Shown here: piece by piece, positions 52,373 to 62,240 of the stretch
Numbering within the stretch: the stretch's first letter is position 1
Layout: every line of letters starts with the position of its first letter
From: Legionella quinlivanii
Lineage (GTDB): Bacteria; Pseudomonadota; Gammaproteobacteria; Legionellales; Legionellaceae
Direction: 5' to 3'
Length of the DNA: 64,000 nucleotides
Assembly: GCF_900461555.1 (NCBI RefSeq)
Contig: NZ_UGOX01000001.1
Span: 173,501-237,500, forward strand
Notes under the pieces: generated by a model
The model's database searches: none
What the model saw: the letters and a program-made list of their open reading frames with translations, nothing else
Told to the model about the DNA's origin: nothing
Program-made: the position numbers and the translations under genes

Positions 52373-54811
52373 TCAATCAAAAGGTGTCGCTATTTTATCT
52401 GTCACTGACGAGTAAGTTTTGTTTTTCATTGAATCAAACGTAAACTCATCCACCTGAATCGCATCCCAGCGTGCTTTTTCTACTTTCATTAAAGTATCCA
52501 TTTCTTCCTGGGTAAGCTCTCCTTTTGCAACCCGGGTCTCGAGAATGTCATGCAATTTGTCAAACTCATAACGCTTCAAGCCGCCCACTTTCTGATACAA
52601 GCCGGCATTCTGGATTAGCAGTTGCAAGGTTTCTTCCATACGATCAACGGGTTGACTGCTATCACCACTCAGAAATACCCAGTGCTTGATAGTGTCGCGA
52701 TATTGATTATTACCCATCATTGAACGCGACAGCTTCTTGTCGAGCCGATCACAGGGATAACGCATACTCTGACCAAGAGGAAAGAGTAAAAATTGCACTA
52801 AACCGCCAATTATCCGTGAAGGAAAATTCTGGCAGAAATTAATCATTGCCTGTTGCGCATGATAAAAACAGTAAGAGGTTGCCCAAAGCGCATGCAGTTG
52901 CTGATCGGTATTGCCCTTGTCATTTTGATAAAGTCTTAGCGCGGCCATTGCCAGATACAAATAAGACATGGCATCTGCCAAACGTGCCGACAGACGCTCT
53001 TTGCGCTTTAACTCGCCGCCCAGATAAATCAGGGAGAGATCAGCGAGCCAGGCAAAGGCATGGCTTAACCGGGCTAACTTTCGATATTGTTTTTTCAGCG
53101 CATTATCTGGAGCTGCGATGAAAATACCACCGGTCCAGCCTGAGCAAATACTTTTCGCAAAATTCTGCAGAAAATAATGGATATGCTGCCAAAGCAAATT
53201 ACCGAACTCTTTTTTATCCTCTTTGGCAATTGCATAAAACTCGTTGCGTACAAAGGGGTGGCAAGCCATCGAACCCTGGCCAAATATGAGCAGATTTCTG
53301 GACATGATATTCGCCCCTTCAACAGTCAGCGAAATGGGAAGGCTGACATAGAAGCTGGTTAAGTAGTTTCTTGGACCAACGACTACCGCGCGACCAGCAT
53401 GCACATCCATCGCATTGTTTATTACTTTGCGTGCCAGCTCGGTATTAAAGTACTTGGTTAAGGCCGAGGCTACAGAAGGTTTCATATGTTGATTTACGGC
53501 TGCGACCGTTAATAAGCGAGTGGCATTAATCAGATAATTCAAGCCGGCAATCTCAGCCAGTTTCTCTTCAATCCCTTCAAATTGGCCAATCTCCACACTA
53601 AATTGCCGACGAATGCGCGCAAAAGCCCCGCTAACCAGATAACAAACTGAGGAGGAAGCCGCAGCCAGTGCCGGCAGGGAAATTGAACGTCCAATGGATA
53701 GACACTCCACCAGCATTTGCCAGCCATGACCGGCATTTTTCTGCCCGCCAATGATGGTATCGATAGGCACAAAGATATCCCTTCCACGAATGGTTCCGTT
53801 CATAAAGGGCTGATCCGCCGGTAAATGGCGATTACCAATTTCCAGATTTTCGGTATTTCTTGGGATTAATACGCAGGTAATCCCTTCTTCCCCGATTCCG
53901 TTCAACAGACCTTGCGGGTCTTTAAGATTTACAGCCAAACCGATTAAGGTGGCAACTGGAGACAGAGTGATCCAGCGTTTGTTCAGATTAATCGTTAACC
54001 CAAGAACAGTCTGCCCATTGACTTGTTTCTGAGTGACAATTGCCTCCGATTGTATGGAAGTCGCGTCGCTTCCAGCGCCTGGCTCAGTCAGCGCAAAGCA
54101 GGGGATATCAATCCCTTTTGCCAGATTGGGAAGGTATTTTGCTTTTTGCTCATCTGTACCGTAATAATGCAAGAGTTCGCCTGGACCAAGAGAATTGGGA
54201 ACCATCACCGTAACTGCGGCTACTCCCGAACGGCTGGCAATTTTCATAACGATATCGGAATGAGCCCGTGCAGAAAATCCTTTACCGCCGTACTCTTTGG
54301 CAATAACGAGGCCCAGAAAGCCTTTTTCCTTGATGAAATTCCATACGGTTTCTGGTAAATCCCTTTCCTGTCCTATGCTCCACTCATCCAGCATATTGCA
54401 AAGCGCTTGTGTTTCGTTGTCCAGAAAGGATTGTTCTTCAGGAGTAAGCTCTGAAGAAATAGCAGATAATTTTTCCCAGTCCGGTGAGCCTGTAAATATG
54501 TCCTGTTCAATCCAGGTATCCCCGGTATTCAGTGCTTCTTCTTCAGTTTTAGACAGTTTGGGAATGGATTTAACTGAGCGCTTATAGATAAAATCAACGA
54601 AGGCGGCTCTCACGGGCTCAACGTGTAATAAAATGACAGTCACAAGAATAGCCAGCCAAATTAAAATTCCTGGCAACCAGTGCATACCGATAAAAAAAGT
54701 AGCCAGAATCAGATAAACTGCCGAGCCAATCTCCCATACAATTGCGGGCAAACCGCGATACAAGATGATCAGAGTAAACACGAGATAGATGAGAAACAGA
54801 ATTGTAGCCAT
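52373..54811 (-). CDS. fadE: Acyl-CoA dehydrogenase FadE
   Basis: An 812-aa membrane-associated acyl-CoA dehydrogenase. Two or three hydrophobic helices occupy residues 1-70; the ACAD core follows with FALTEPGAGSDATS (flavin/acyl pocket), LNKRWITLSP, and the C-terminal DUF1974 domain from about residue 510, as in E. coli FadE. It performs the first oxidation of fatty acid beta-oxidation. The ATG at 54811 has aaaggaa upstream. It appears monocistronic, divergent from the next gene. Confidence 0.95.
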   Translation of the reverse strand: MATILFLIYLVFTLIILYRGLPAIVWEIGSAVYLILATFFIGMHWLPGILIWLAILVTVILLHVEPVRAAFVDFIYKRSVKSIPKLSKTEEEALNTGDTWIEQDIFTGSPDWEKLSAISSELTPEEQSFLDNETQALCNMLDEWSIGQERDLPETVWNFIKEKGFLGLVIAKEYGGKGFSARAHSDIVMKIASRSGVAAVTVMVPNSLGPGELLHYYGTDEQKAKYLPNLAKGIDIPCFALTEPGAGSDATSIQSEAIVTQKQVNGQTVLGLTINLNKRWITLSPVATLIGLAVNLKDPQGLLNGIGEEGITCVLIPRNTENLEIGNRHLPADQPFMNGTIRGRDIFVPIDTIIGGQKNAGHGWQMLVECLSIGRSISLPALAAASSSVCYLVSGAFARIRRQFSVEIGQFEGIEEKLAEIAGLNYLINATRLLTVAAVNQHMKPSVASALTKYFNTELARKVINNAMDVHAGRAVVVGPRNYLTSFYVSLPISLTVEGANIMSRNLLIFGQGSMACHPFVRNEFYAIAKEDKKEFGNLLWQHIHYFLQNFAKSICSGWTGGIFIAAPDNALKKQYRKLARLSHAFAWLADLSLIYLGGELKRKERLSARLADAMSYLYLAMAALRLYQNDKGNTDQQLHALWATSYCFYHAQQAMINFCQNFPSRIIGGLVQFLLFPLGQSMRYPCDRLDKKLSRSMMGNNQYRDTIKHWVFLSGDSSQPVDRMEETLQLLIQNAGLYQKVGGLKRYEFDKLHDILETRVAKGELTQEEMDTLMKVEKARWDAIQVDEFTFDSMKNKTYSSVTDKIATPFD

Positions 54812-54941
54812 GTTTATTCCTTTAATTTATTATGAGTTGCAAATGAGCAATTAAGCATTTGATTTTGTAGTATATACTCGTTACAGTTAATTTTGCGAGA
54901 GTCGCTTGCTAAAGATTTATTTGGTGAAGGAAAACGAAGGT

Positions 54942-55571
54942 ATGTTAAAACACCGCCTGGTCTGGAATTTTGAGATTGACCCTGACGATTTAATCGATTT
55001 CACTGCTTTTCCTCAGGAGGAGTCCGATTCGCTGCGCTGGGAAATTCGTTATTTCTGGCCGGCAGACAGCCATATCACCTTATATGGATTAGGAGAGGAG
55101 TTTCTCGATCTGTCCCGTTATCAAATCAAGCAACGAGTTGATGTATATCATCTCCTTGGGGAGGGATACTTTAATATCAAAGATCGACGCGATCAATTAT
55201 TATACAAACCTTTACTTGAAGAAAAAGGGGGATGCCAGGGGTTTGGGCATAAAACCAACCTGCTGGATCAGGCACCGGAAGACATACTCTCCGGAGACCC
55301 AGTACTGACCGTCAGGGAAATGCTGGCTAAAGTTCAGCAGGAAAGCCGAATGATTCGAGTCGACAAGGTCGCTCTGAAATATAAATTCCCCCTCAGCCCG
55401 ACAATAAAGCTTGAATTGGCAAGACTTGGTATTGCGGATCAGCGATTTTTTAGTGTCTGTATTGAAGGACGTTCTCAGCCGTTGGTTTCTCGCCTGAGTC
55501 AATTATTGATGAGACAGCATATTTCCTGCGATTATGTGCGTTTTTTAAAGCAGACTCATTTCCATGAATAA
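54942..55571 (+). CDS. Protein of unknown function (CYTH-like by layout)
   Basis: A 209-aa soluble protein. ATG at 54942 (MLKHRLVWNFEID) with gaagg upstream; the TTG at 54906 is unlikely. Alternating strands (SLRWEIRYFWP, YQIKQRVDVYHLL, QLLYKPLLEEKGG) then Lys/Arg-containing strands (VDKVALKYKFP) resemble a CYTH/triphosphate-tunnel layout, but no ExExK signature is seen. Its stop overlaps the chromate transporter start by 8 bp. Confidence 0.55.
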   Translation: MLKHRLVWNFEIDPDDLIDFTAFPQEESDSLRWEIRYFWPADSHITLYGLGEEFLDLSRYQIKQRVDVYHLLGEGYFNIKDRRDQLLYKPLLEEKGGCQGFGHKTNLLDQAPEDILSGDPVLTVREMLAKVQQESRMIRVDKVALKYKFPLSPTIKLELARLGIADQRFFSVCIEGRSQPLVSRLSQLLMRQHISCDYVRFLKQTHFHE

Positions 55572-56100
55572 TACCTTGCTTAACTTGGCCGCAAGCTTTG
55601 GAAAAATCGGTATAGTTTCTCTGGGCGGCGGCAATTCGATGCTTAAACTGATTGAAGTGGAAGTGGTTAATCATCGCCATTGGGTGGGTCAGGAAGAGTT
55701 TATCGCGATGGTGGGCTCGAGCTTTCTCTTCCCCGGTTTAACAGCTGTAAAACTTTCAGCATTAATAGGATACAAGCTGGCCGGATACGTCGGCTTGCTT
55801 CTGGCGGTTCTTGCCTTGAATTTACCAGGTTTAGTTCTTGCTGTAGTGGGTTATCAGTTCCTAAACAATCACAACTCTCCCTTCGCTCAGAAAATAATGA
55901 TCGCCGTGCAATACGGGGCTCTGGCGTTATTAGCTGCCGCCTCTTATTCAGTGGCGCAAGGCGTTATTCAAAGCTATTATTCGCTGCCTGTTGTAATCGC
56001 CTGTATCTTATTTTTCTTAGCTTTGGTATATCTACAACTATCCCCATTCTGGGGCTTTATTGCCTATATTGGCATCTGCTTCTTTTTGGTCCATACCTGA
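55564..56100 (+). CDS. Single-domain chromate transporter-like membrane protein
   Basis: A 178-aa ChrA-type half transporter. The N-terminal FGKIGIVSLGGGNSMLKLIE and SSFLFPGLTAVKLSALIGYKLAG follow the family's FxxxGxxSFGGG..PG pattern. Chromate transporters are often two fused domains; single-domain ones usually come as pairs, but no second copy is present here. Native substrate unknown. Confidence 0.8.
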   Translation: MNNTLLNLAASFGKIGIVSLGGGNSMLKLIEVEVVNHRHWVGQEEFIAMVGSSFLFPGLTAVKLSALIGYKLAGYVGLLLAVLALNLPGLVLAVVGYQFLNNHNSPFAQKIMIAVQYGALALLAAASYSVAQGVIQSYYSLPVVIACILFFLALVYLQLSPFWGFIAYIGICFFLVHT

Positions 56101-56134
56101 TAATGAATAATTTAAATATCGAGCAGGAGCGATC

Positions 56135-58213
56135 TTGAGTAAGAATTTAGACAATCCGGAATTTTTTATTAATCGCGAATTTACTGCCCTTGCTTTTAAT
56201 GAACGAGTGTTGCAATTGGCTAAGGATGAGCGGATCCCCTTGCTGGAGCGAATGCGTTTTCTCTGTATTTGCTGTGGAAACCTGGATGAATTTTTTGAGA
56301 TTCGCGTCGCGGGTCTTAAAGAAAAAATAGCCATAGCCTCTCCAAAATTAAATATTGACGGCTTGCGGGCCGAGGAAGTGTTCAGCCAGATCAGTAAGAA
56401 GGCTCACATTTTAAGCGATGAGCTTTATAATATTTTCAACAGGCAATTATTGCCTGAGATGCGTAAAGAGCATATCCATTTTTTAAATGTCGAAGAATGG
56501 ACGGATGATATTCATTTATGGGCCAAGCATTATTTTAAAAATGAGATCCTGCCTATCGTTAGCCCGATTGCTCTGGATTTGGCACATCCGTTTCCAAGGT
56601 TATTTAATAAAAGTCTTAATTTCATAATTTCCCTGCGTGGAAAAGACGCTTTTGATCGAAACATTGACTATGCGGTCGTCCATGCGCCACGCTCGCTGCC
56701 CAGAATGATCCATTTGCCTTCCGAGTTATGTACCGATGGCGGCAGCTATTTCGTTTATCTTTCTTCAATTATTCAAACGCATATCAGCAGCTTGTTTCCC
56801 GGTATGGAAATCAATGGCTGTTACCCGTTTCGCCTGACCCGAAACAGTGATCTGTTTTTGCGTGAGGAGGAAATTGAAGATTTAGCCGTCGCCGTACAAA
56901 GGGAACTGTTTTCAAGACATTATGGACATGTTGTTCGTTTGGAGGTGGATAAAAAATGTCCGGAGCACATTGTTGATTTTCTATTGCAGAAACATCATCT
57001 CCACCATGAGGATACCTATTACTGCGACGGCCCTGTCAATTTACAGCGCTTTTACAGTGCTATTAATCGAATCGATCGGCCTGATTTGAACTATCCTCCC
57101 CTCAATGTGCAATATCCTGACTTTATCCATCAGCGCCGCAATTTATTCAATGTCCTGGACGAGCAGGATGTGTTCCTGCATCATCCATATCAAAGTTATG
57201 AGGTGATTATTGATTTTGTACGACAGGCTGCCTCTGATCCCAATGTTCTGGCTATCAAGCAGACCTTATACAGAACGCATTCTGAGTCGGTAATGGTTCG
57301 CGCACTTGTTGAAGCGGCCCGTTCTGGAAAGGAGGTAACGGCAGTAGTGGAGCTGCGCGCCCGTTTTGACGAAGAGTCTAACCTGCGATTGGCTAATCGT
57401 TTGCATGAGGCAGGTGTGCTGGTATTGTATGGAGTTATGGGCTATAAAACCCATGCCAAGATGACCCTGGTGGTGCGAAGAACCCACGGCAAACTCAAAC
57501 GCTATGTCCATTTGGGAACCGGCAATTATCACGAGCAAACTGCCAGGCGATATACCGATTTCGGCTTATTAACCGCCGATGCAGCAATCACTGCGGACAC
57601 GCAAATTATTTTTCAGCAATTAACCGGCCTTGGGAAAACGGTTAAGTTAAAAGCATTATGTCATTCTCCATTTACTCTGCAAAAAAATCTTATGGCACAT
57701 ATTGATGCCTGTGCGGAAGCGGCGAGAGAAGGAAAAAATGCAGAAATTAATATTAAGATTAACGGCCTGACCGATAAGGCCATGATTCAGGCACTGTATG
57801 CAGCATCACAGGCAGGCGTCAAAATCAACTTGATTGTTCGCAGCATGTGCTGTTTAAAACCGGGGATTCCTGAAATTTCAGAGAATATTCGCGTGATTTC
57901 AGTTTTGGGTCGTTTTCTTGAACATCATCGAATCTATTGCTTCAGAATTGAAGAGAATGAATATTATTACTGTTCAAGCGCCGACTTGATGGAGCGAAAT
58001 CTGTATAACCGCATTGAGATTTTGTTTCCTATTCAGGATGAAATCATTCGTAAGCGGATTCGACAGGAAATTTTCAAGAACTACCTGAAAGATAATATGT
58101 ATGCTTGGGAAATGCAGGCTGACGGCACTTATAAGCCCATGCGCAATGGATCCCACTCAGCCCAGGAAAAATTACTGCAAACTTACTCAAAAACTACTAA
58201 TACCGATTTTTAG
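56135..58213 (+). CDS. ppk: Polyphosphate kinase 1
   Basis: A 692-aa PPK1 making polyphosphate from ATP. Early family motif FINREFTALAFNERVL, the histidine-bearing YKTHAKMTLVVRR (phosphorylated His, about residue 437), HLGTGNYHEQTARRYTD, and the second His region SVLGRFLEHHRIYCF. The start is a TTG at 56135 with gcaggag 6 nt before it, followed by SKNLDNPEFF; no ATG start is available. Polyphosphate matters for Legionella stress and storage. Confidence 0.95.
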   Translation: MSKNLDNPEFFINREFTALAFNERVLQLAKDERIPLLERMRFLCICCGNLDEFFEIRVAGLKEKIAIASPKLNIDGLRAEEVFSQISKKAHILSDELYNIFNRQLLPEMRKEHIHFLNVEEWTDDIHLWAKHYFKNEILPIVSPIALDLAHPFPRLFNKSLNFIISLRGKDAFDRNIDYAVVHAPRSLPRMIHLPSELCTDGGSYFVYLSSIIQTHISSLFPGMEINGCYPFRLTRNSDLFLREEEIEDLAVAVQRELFSRHYGHVVRLEVDKKCPEHIVDFLLQKHHLHHEDTYYCDGPVNLQRFYSAINRIDRPDLNYPPLNVQYPDFIHQRRNLFNVLDEQDVFLHHPYQSYEVIIDFVRQAASDPNVLAIKQTLYRTHSESVMVRALVEAARSGKEVTAVVELRARFDEESNLRLANRLHEAGVLVLYGVMGYKTHAKMTLVVRRTHGKLKRYVHLGTGNYHEQTARRYTDFGLLTADAAITADTQIIFQQLTGLGKTVKLKALCHSPFTLQKNLMAHIDACAEAAREGKNAEINIKINGLTDKAMIQALYAASQAGVKINLIVRSMCCLKPGIPEISENIRVISVLGRFLEHHRIYCFRIEENEYYYCSSADLMERNLYNRIEILFPIQDEIIRKRIRQEIFKNYLKDNMYAWEMQADGTYKPMRNGSHSAQEKLLQTYSKTTNTDF

Positions 58214-58225
58214 CTACATTGACAA

Positions 58226-59209
58226 TTAATAAAGAAGAGTCTTGCTTGCTTTTCCTGCTTCCTCTCTTGCAAGACGCGGGACCAGATACCCCGGAAGCAG
58301 GGTTTGCAGATCTCGAAAAATCTGTAATGCCTTTTCCTGCGGCAGATCAAAATGCGCAGCTCCTGCTACTTTATCGAGGACGTGCAGATAATACGGTAGT
58401 ATGCCGCAGCTAAATAAGCGCTGGCTTAATTCTGCCAGGGTTTTTGCATCGGCATTAACTTTATTTAATAAAACGGACTGATTAAGCAGATGACAGCCGG
58501 ATTTCTGCAGCAGCCCGCAGGCTGACTCAACCGTCTCATCAAGCTCCTGTGCATGATTGCAATGAACCACTATCACTTTTTGCAAACGTAATGAACTTAA
58601 GATAGATAAAAACTTCTCATCAATCCGTTCCGGCAATACAATAGGAATTCGGGTATGAAAGCGTACAGTGGTAACATGCTTTATCTCATCAAGCTGCTTA
58701 AGCACTGAACTCAAAACGGTATTGGAGGCCAGCAAGGGATCGCCGCCGCTTAAAATCACTTCAGAAACGCTTGAATTTCCTTTTATATAATCAATGACCT
58801 GCTGCCAGCCTTCGCGGCCAGGATTATTTTTCTGATAGGGAAAATGCCTTCGGAAGCAGTAACGGCAATTCACTGCGCAAGTGCCGGTTAAGGTTAGCAG
58901 AACTCTACCGGTATATTTATGCAATAAGCCGGTGAGCGGATTGCTGCTGTCTTCCTGCAAAGGATCATTTTGATAGCCATCGACGTCCAGCAGTTCTTCT
59001 TCACTGGCCAGCACTTGCAGTAAAAGGGGATCCTCGGGGTCATACTTTTTCATGCGCCCTGCAAAACCGCGTGGTACTCGGGTTTTGAAGAGCTTTTCCG
59101 CTGCCATACTGCCTTGAACAGCTGATAAGCCCAGAAACTGCAGCAACTCATTGGATGAGGCAAATCCCTGCGCTAAAATTTTTTGCCAACTCACAAAGGC
59201 ATCTCGCAT
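58226..59209 (-). CDS. epmB: EF-P beta-lysylation protein EpmB
   Basis: A 327-aa radical-SAM aminomutase, KamA-like. The cluster motif CAVNCRYCFRR (CxxxCxxC) and SEVILSGGDPLL, then the PLP-lysine region near LLNQSVLLNKVN, match EpmB. It makes (R)-beta-lysine from lysine for attachment to EF-P. It diverges from efp with 71 bp between the start codons, so both may share control. The ligase EpmA is not in the window. Confidence 0.93.
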   Translation of the reverse strand: MRDAFVSWQKILAQGFASSNELLQFLGLSAVQGSMAAEKLFKTRVPRGFAGRMKKYDPEDPLLLQVLASEEELLDVDGYQNDPLQEDSSNPLTGLLHKYTGRVLLTLTGTCAVNCRYCFRRHFPYQKNNPGREGWQQVIDYIKGNSSVSEVILSGGDPLLASNTVLSSVLKQLDEIKHVTTVRFHTRIPIVLPERIDEKFLSILSSLRLQKVIVVHCNHAQELDETVESACGLLQKSGCHLLNQSVLLNKVNADAKTLAELSQRLFSCGILPYYLHVLDKVAGAAHFDLPQEKALQIFRDLQTLLPGYLVPRLAREEAGKASKTLLY

Positions 59210-59280
59210 TAATGATTCAAAATTGATAAACTGCGCGAACTCTAACGAAAATGCAACAAAATCTCAACTGTGGAGTACGA

Positions 59281-59850
59281 ATGGCTATTTATAGCACCAA
59301 TGAATTTAAAAATGGATTGAAAGTGATGGTGGACAGTGCGCCTTGCAGCATTGTTGACTGTGAATTTGTTAAACCCGGAAAAGGCCAGGCGTTTACCCGA
59401 GTAAAAATTCGGAATTTAAAAACAGGTCGAGTGGTTGAACGCACTTACAAATCAGGGGAAACCCTGCCATCTGCCGATGTGACAGATGTTGAAATGCAAT
59501 ACTTATATAACGATGGTGAACTTTGGCATTTCATGGTTCCTGATACTTTCGAGCAATATGCAATCGGAGAAGAGCCGCTGGAAGAAGCCAAACAATGGCT
59601 TAAAGAGCAGGATATTTGCATTGTCACCTTATGGAATAACGAGCCTATTCAGGTGACGCCTCCCAATTTTGTCGTCCTGACCATCACTGAAACCGATCCG
59701 GGTGTCCGTGGAGATACCTCTGGCGGTGGCGGCAAACCGGCAATCCTCGAAACGGGAGCGGTGGTGCGTGTTCCATTATTTATACAAACAGGTGAGCTGA
59801 TTAAAGTGGATACCCGCAAAGGCGAATACGTTTCCCGCGCTAAAGAATAA
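59281..59850 (+). CDS. efp: Elongation factor P
   Basis: A 189-aa EF-P that relieves stalling at polyproline. The KOW-like domain starts [20 protein letters not shown]; the modified Lys is in [13 protein letters not shown] (second Lys of KPGKG, about residue 34), and the OB folds end with [11 protein letters not shown]. The ATG at 59281 has gtggag upstream; the frame to 59251 is not used. Neighbouring epmB supplies the modification, supporting a beta-lysylated EF-P. Confidence 0.97.
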   Translation: MAIYSTNEFKNGLKVMVDSAPCSIVDCEFVKPGKGQAFTRVKIRNLKTGRVVERTYKSGETLPSADVTDVEMQYLYNDGELWHFMVPDTFEQYAIGEEPLEEAKQWLKEQDICIVTLWNNEPIQVTPPNFVVLTITETDPGVRGDTSGGGGKPAILETGAVVRVPLFIQTGELIKVDTRKGEYVSRAKE

Positions 59851-59862
59851 TACTTCCGCATT

Positions 59863-59975
59863 TAACCATCCTAAGAGCCTATGTACCCCGCATAAAGCGG
59901 GGTACATAGGCTCTTATAGCATGGTTAAATTTTGTAACCATCTCTAAGGGCTTATCCGAGGGATCCAGCATTGCT
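59863..59975. repeat. Intergenic palindromic repeat (gtaccccgcataaagcgggg family)
   Basis: The core gtaccccgcataaagcgggg with flanking agagcctat / ataggctct is followed by a motif read as attttgtaaccatctctaag. The same units occur, in the opposite orientation, around the IS10-type element at 17080-17240, but this copy lacks the MITE-like ends. Confidence 0.7.
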
Positions 59976-59991
59976 GCAGAAAGTCATCACT

Positions 59992-60020
59992 TTGACTTAA
60001 TATGTTCCATGAGGTAAAAT
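59992..60020 (+). promoter_or_regulatory. Putative sigma-70 promoter of the 671-aa orphan
   Basis: TTGACT at 59992-59997, a 17-nt spacer, and TAAAAT at 60015-60020, about 31 nt before the ATG at 60052. Confidence 0.6.
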
Positions 60021-60051
60021 ATTTGCTCTATTTAGCAAGCAAGTGAAAAAG

Positions 60052-62067
60052 ATGAAGTATATTAAAGCAGCAGAGTGGGGAAATGCAGTTAAGCTATATA
60101 AGCCGAGAACCTATAAGCAGGCGGCAAATCAATTCAAAGCAATGCTTGATAAGCTAGAATCCGTAAAGAATCAATTGTCAGGACTCAATAAAAGGGTTCC
60201 GGATGCCTGGTATGAAGACTATGTAGCGGTGAGTGAACATTTACTGACTTCTTATTTTAATCTATACAAAAATGCAAGTTTTGTTAGTGAAGAATATGAT
60301 CCTGTTTTGAATTTAATACGGCCCATTTCCAATATGCTGCTCAAGGCGGCCAAACGATTCGAGGGAAAAAACCCGAAACAGACCGATATCGCGCGAGTTA
60401 TCACTCTTAGCGCTGCATTTTGTGAAGGCGCCAGTGGTAAAGCCTCTGAGAGTTGTGGCGAAGTGGAAGATATGGAGGGTAAATTGCTTCTGCTGAATAG
60501 CGCGCTAAAATGGGTGAATTATTCCATTGCTCTATTGGATGAGCATGGGATGAAGGTGGGTTTTAATGCCTTTCTGCTAAAACTTGAAATTTTACGCGAT
60601 CGCTATGAGCTTTCAGAGGACAAACAAAATCTTTTGAGCATGCTTAAACTGATTGGAGAACGGAAGCTTCTTACAAAAACGGGCCTTAGTCCCGAACAAC
60701 GATTGTACTTTTTTGCAGTAGGCCTGTGCGCGACCAAAGAATGTCCGGAAGAAAGACTAAGCCGTGCAATTGTTAAAGCAGCAATGAAATTCGCAAGTTC
60801 AGCTTCTTTCCCTGGCAAGGCCGATAATGAAAATGAAGCAGAGAGTTTAAAAGGTTGGCTGACTAGTTTTGAAAATGAACTTGCAGACAATCTGGAAAAA
60901 TTTTCCGATGAAACCACCCAAACCATCCCTGCTGGCGCAGCTGAGGAAGAGGAAGAAGAAATTGAGCTGGTCATTGATCCGCGTCGATTTATTAGTACCA
61001 GACGCTTGGAGAAAATGTCTATTGAAGAAGAGGCTCCACAAGATTTGTTGGAGTTCGATCATGTTGATTTTGATTCGGATACTGACGAAGAAGAGGCAGA
61101 CGATCCCATTTTTGAAGCAAAGAGAAGCAGCGAAACATCGGCATCTTCTGAAGATGTAGAAGAAGTGATTGTTATATTGGATGACGAAGAAGAAATAACC
61201 TTGACTATGAATAAGGATTCAGTCGGGAAAAAAAGAAAAGCGCCAGCCGAGAACGAAGGGACTTATCCAGAAGCCGACAGTGCGCCTGCCAATAAAAGAA
61301 GCAAAGAAATCGAAGTTGTTGAAGTAATTCTGGAAACACCTAATACAGATAGAGTTATAGAAGAAGAGGTGATTCTTTTTGCTGATAGTATATCAAGCAT
61401 TCAAGCAAAGGATAATCAGCCCGTCTCAGTCCAGCAAGAATCGGACATCACCCCTTCGGCCGCATCCTCCAGTAGCGCTCAGGGATTTTTTGCCAGAAAG
61501 ACTCCAAGCCCCGTTCCTCTTTCAGCCCCGGGCATCGGAATCAAAAAGCCTGATATTCAGCAAATGGGTCAGGCATTCATAAAGGTTTTAAACAGTTTTA
61601 CTGCAAAAGATAAAATGTCATCCTTCAAGCCTATCATTTTATCGTTTATGGCTGATTTCATAGCGGATCCTGAGCAAACGAATCAGCCTGCTATCGCTTT
61701 ATATTTGTACCGGCAGGTGCTGGCGATACATCCCAGAAACGATAAAATTCTCAATGCAATGCTCAAGCTGAGTGCGATGTATCATAAATTGTATAAAAAT
61801 AAAAAGGATTATGAATGTGAGGCTGAAGATATTTATTCCCATACACTGGTTACATTGACTGCCAGGTTTAGCAAGTTGTTTGCAAATAAGCCGGAAGCTT
61901 TTAAAGCTCAAATTGAAAAATTATTAGAGCACTTGAAACACAAACTAAAAGCATGGGATAAGGTGTTTTCTGAAAGCGAACTGGATGAGCAGCTTATCAA
62001 AAAATTTGATGAAAAACTTAAGCAACCCTCTGCTGCAGATGCAATCAGTAGCTCGTTTCAGGTTTAA
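60052..62067 (+). CDS. Orphan 671-aa protein, first of a tandem paralogous pair; effector candidate
   Basis: The ATG at 60052 (MKYIKAAEWGN) is taken, since the GTG at 60043 has no better ribosome site. The N-terminal 240 residues are helical, TPR-like; residues about 290-490 are a highly acidic and Ser-rich disordered linker (EEEEEEIELVID, ADDPIFEAKRSSE); the C-terminal 160 residues form a helical domain with IALYLYRQVLAIHPRNDKIL. That domain matches the downstream gene (FLYRQALAMDSTNDGLL). A putative nuclear-localisation-like KKRKAP lies in the linker. Function unknown. Confidence 0.72.
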   Translation: MKYIKAAEWGNAVKLYKPRTYKQAANQFKAMLDKLESVKNQLSGLNKRVPDAWYEDYVAVSEHLLTSYFNLYKNASFVSEEYDPVLNLIRPISNMLLKAAKRFEGKNPKQTDIARVITLSAAFCEGASGKASESCGEVEDMEGKLLLLNSALKWVNYSIALLDEHGMKVGFNAFLLKLEILRDRYELSEDKQNLLSMLKLIGERKLLTKTGLSPEQRLYFFAVGLCATKECPEERLSRAIVKAAMKFASSASFPGKADNENEAESLKGWLTSFENELADNLEKFSDETTQTIPAGAAEEEEEEIELVIDPRRFISTRRLEKMSIEEEAPQDLLEFDHVDFDSDTDEEEADDPIFEAKRSSETSASSEDVEEVIVILDDEEEITLTMNKDSVGKKRKAPAENEGTYPEADSAPANKRSKEIEVVEVILETPNTDRVIEEEVILFADSISSIQAKDNQPVSVQQESDITPSAASSSSAQGFFARKTPSPVPLSAPGIGIKKPDIQQMGQAFIKVLNSFTAKDKMSSFKPIILSFMADFIADPEQTNQPAIALYLYRQVLAIHPRNDKILNAMLKLSAMYHKLYKNKKDYECEAEDIYSHTLVTLTARFSKLFANKPEAFKAQIEKLLEHLKHKLKAWDKVFSESELDEQLIKKFDEKLKQPSAADAISSSFQV

Positions 62068-62084
62068 TAATTCATACTAATAAT

Positions 62085-62112
62085 AATCCCCGTTTGCAGC
62101 GGGGATTTTTTT
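62085..62112 (+). terminator. Rho-independent terminator
   Basis: aatcccc (62085-62091) pairs with ggggatt (62101-62107), followed by a T-run. It ends the first paralogue. Confidence 0.85.
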
Positions 62113-62180
62113 GCAATCCCATGATTACTCATGACAGACACGATTGATAACCGGCTTGAAAAATAAAATATTTCAACACT

Positions 62181-62209
62181 TTGACTAAAATTAGCCCTCA
62201 CGGTATAAT
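62181..62209 (+). promoter_or_regulatory. Near-consensus sigma-70 promoter of the second paralogue
   Basis: TTGACT at 62181-62186, a 17-nt spacer and a perfect TATAAT at 62204-62209, about 31 nt before the ATG at 62241. Layout mirrors the promoter of the first paralogue. Confidence 0.75.
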
Positions 62210-62240
62210 GCTTGGTCTTTTATTGTAATAAGTGTGAGAA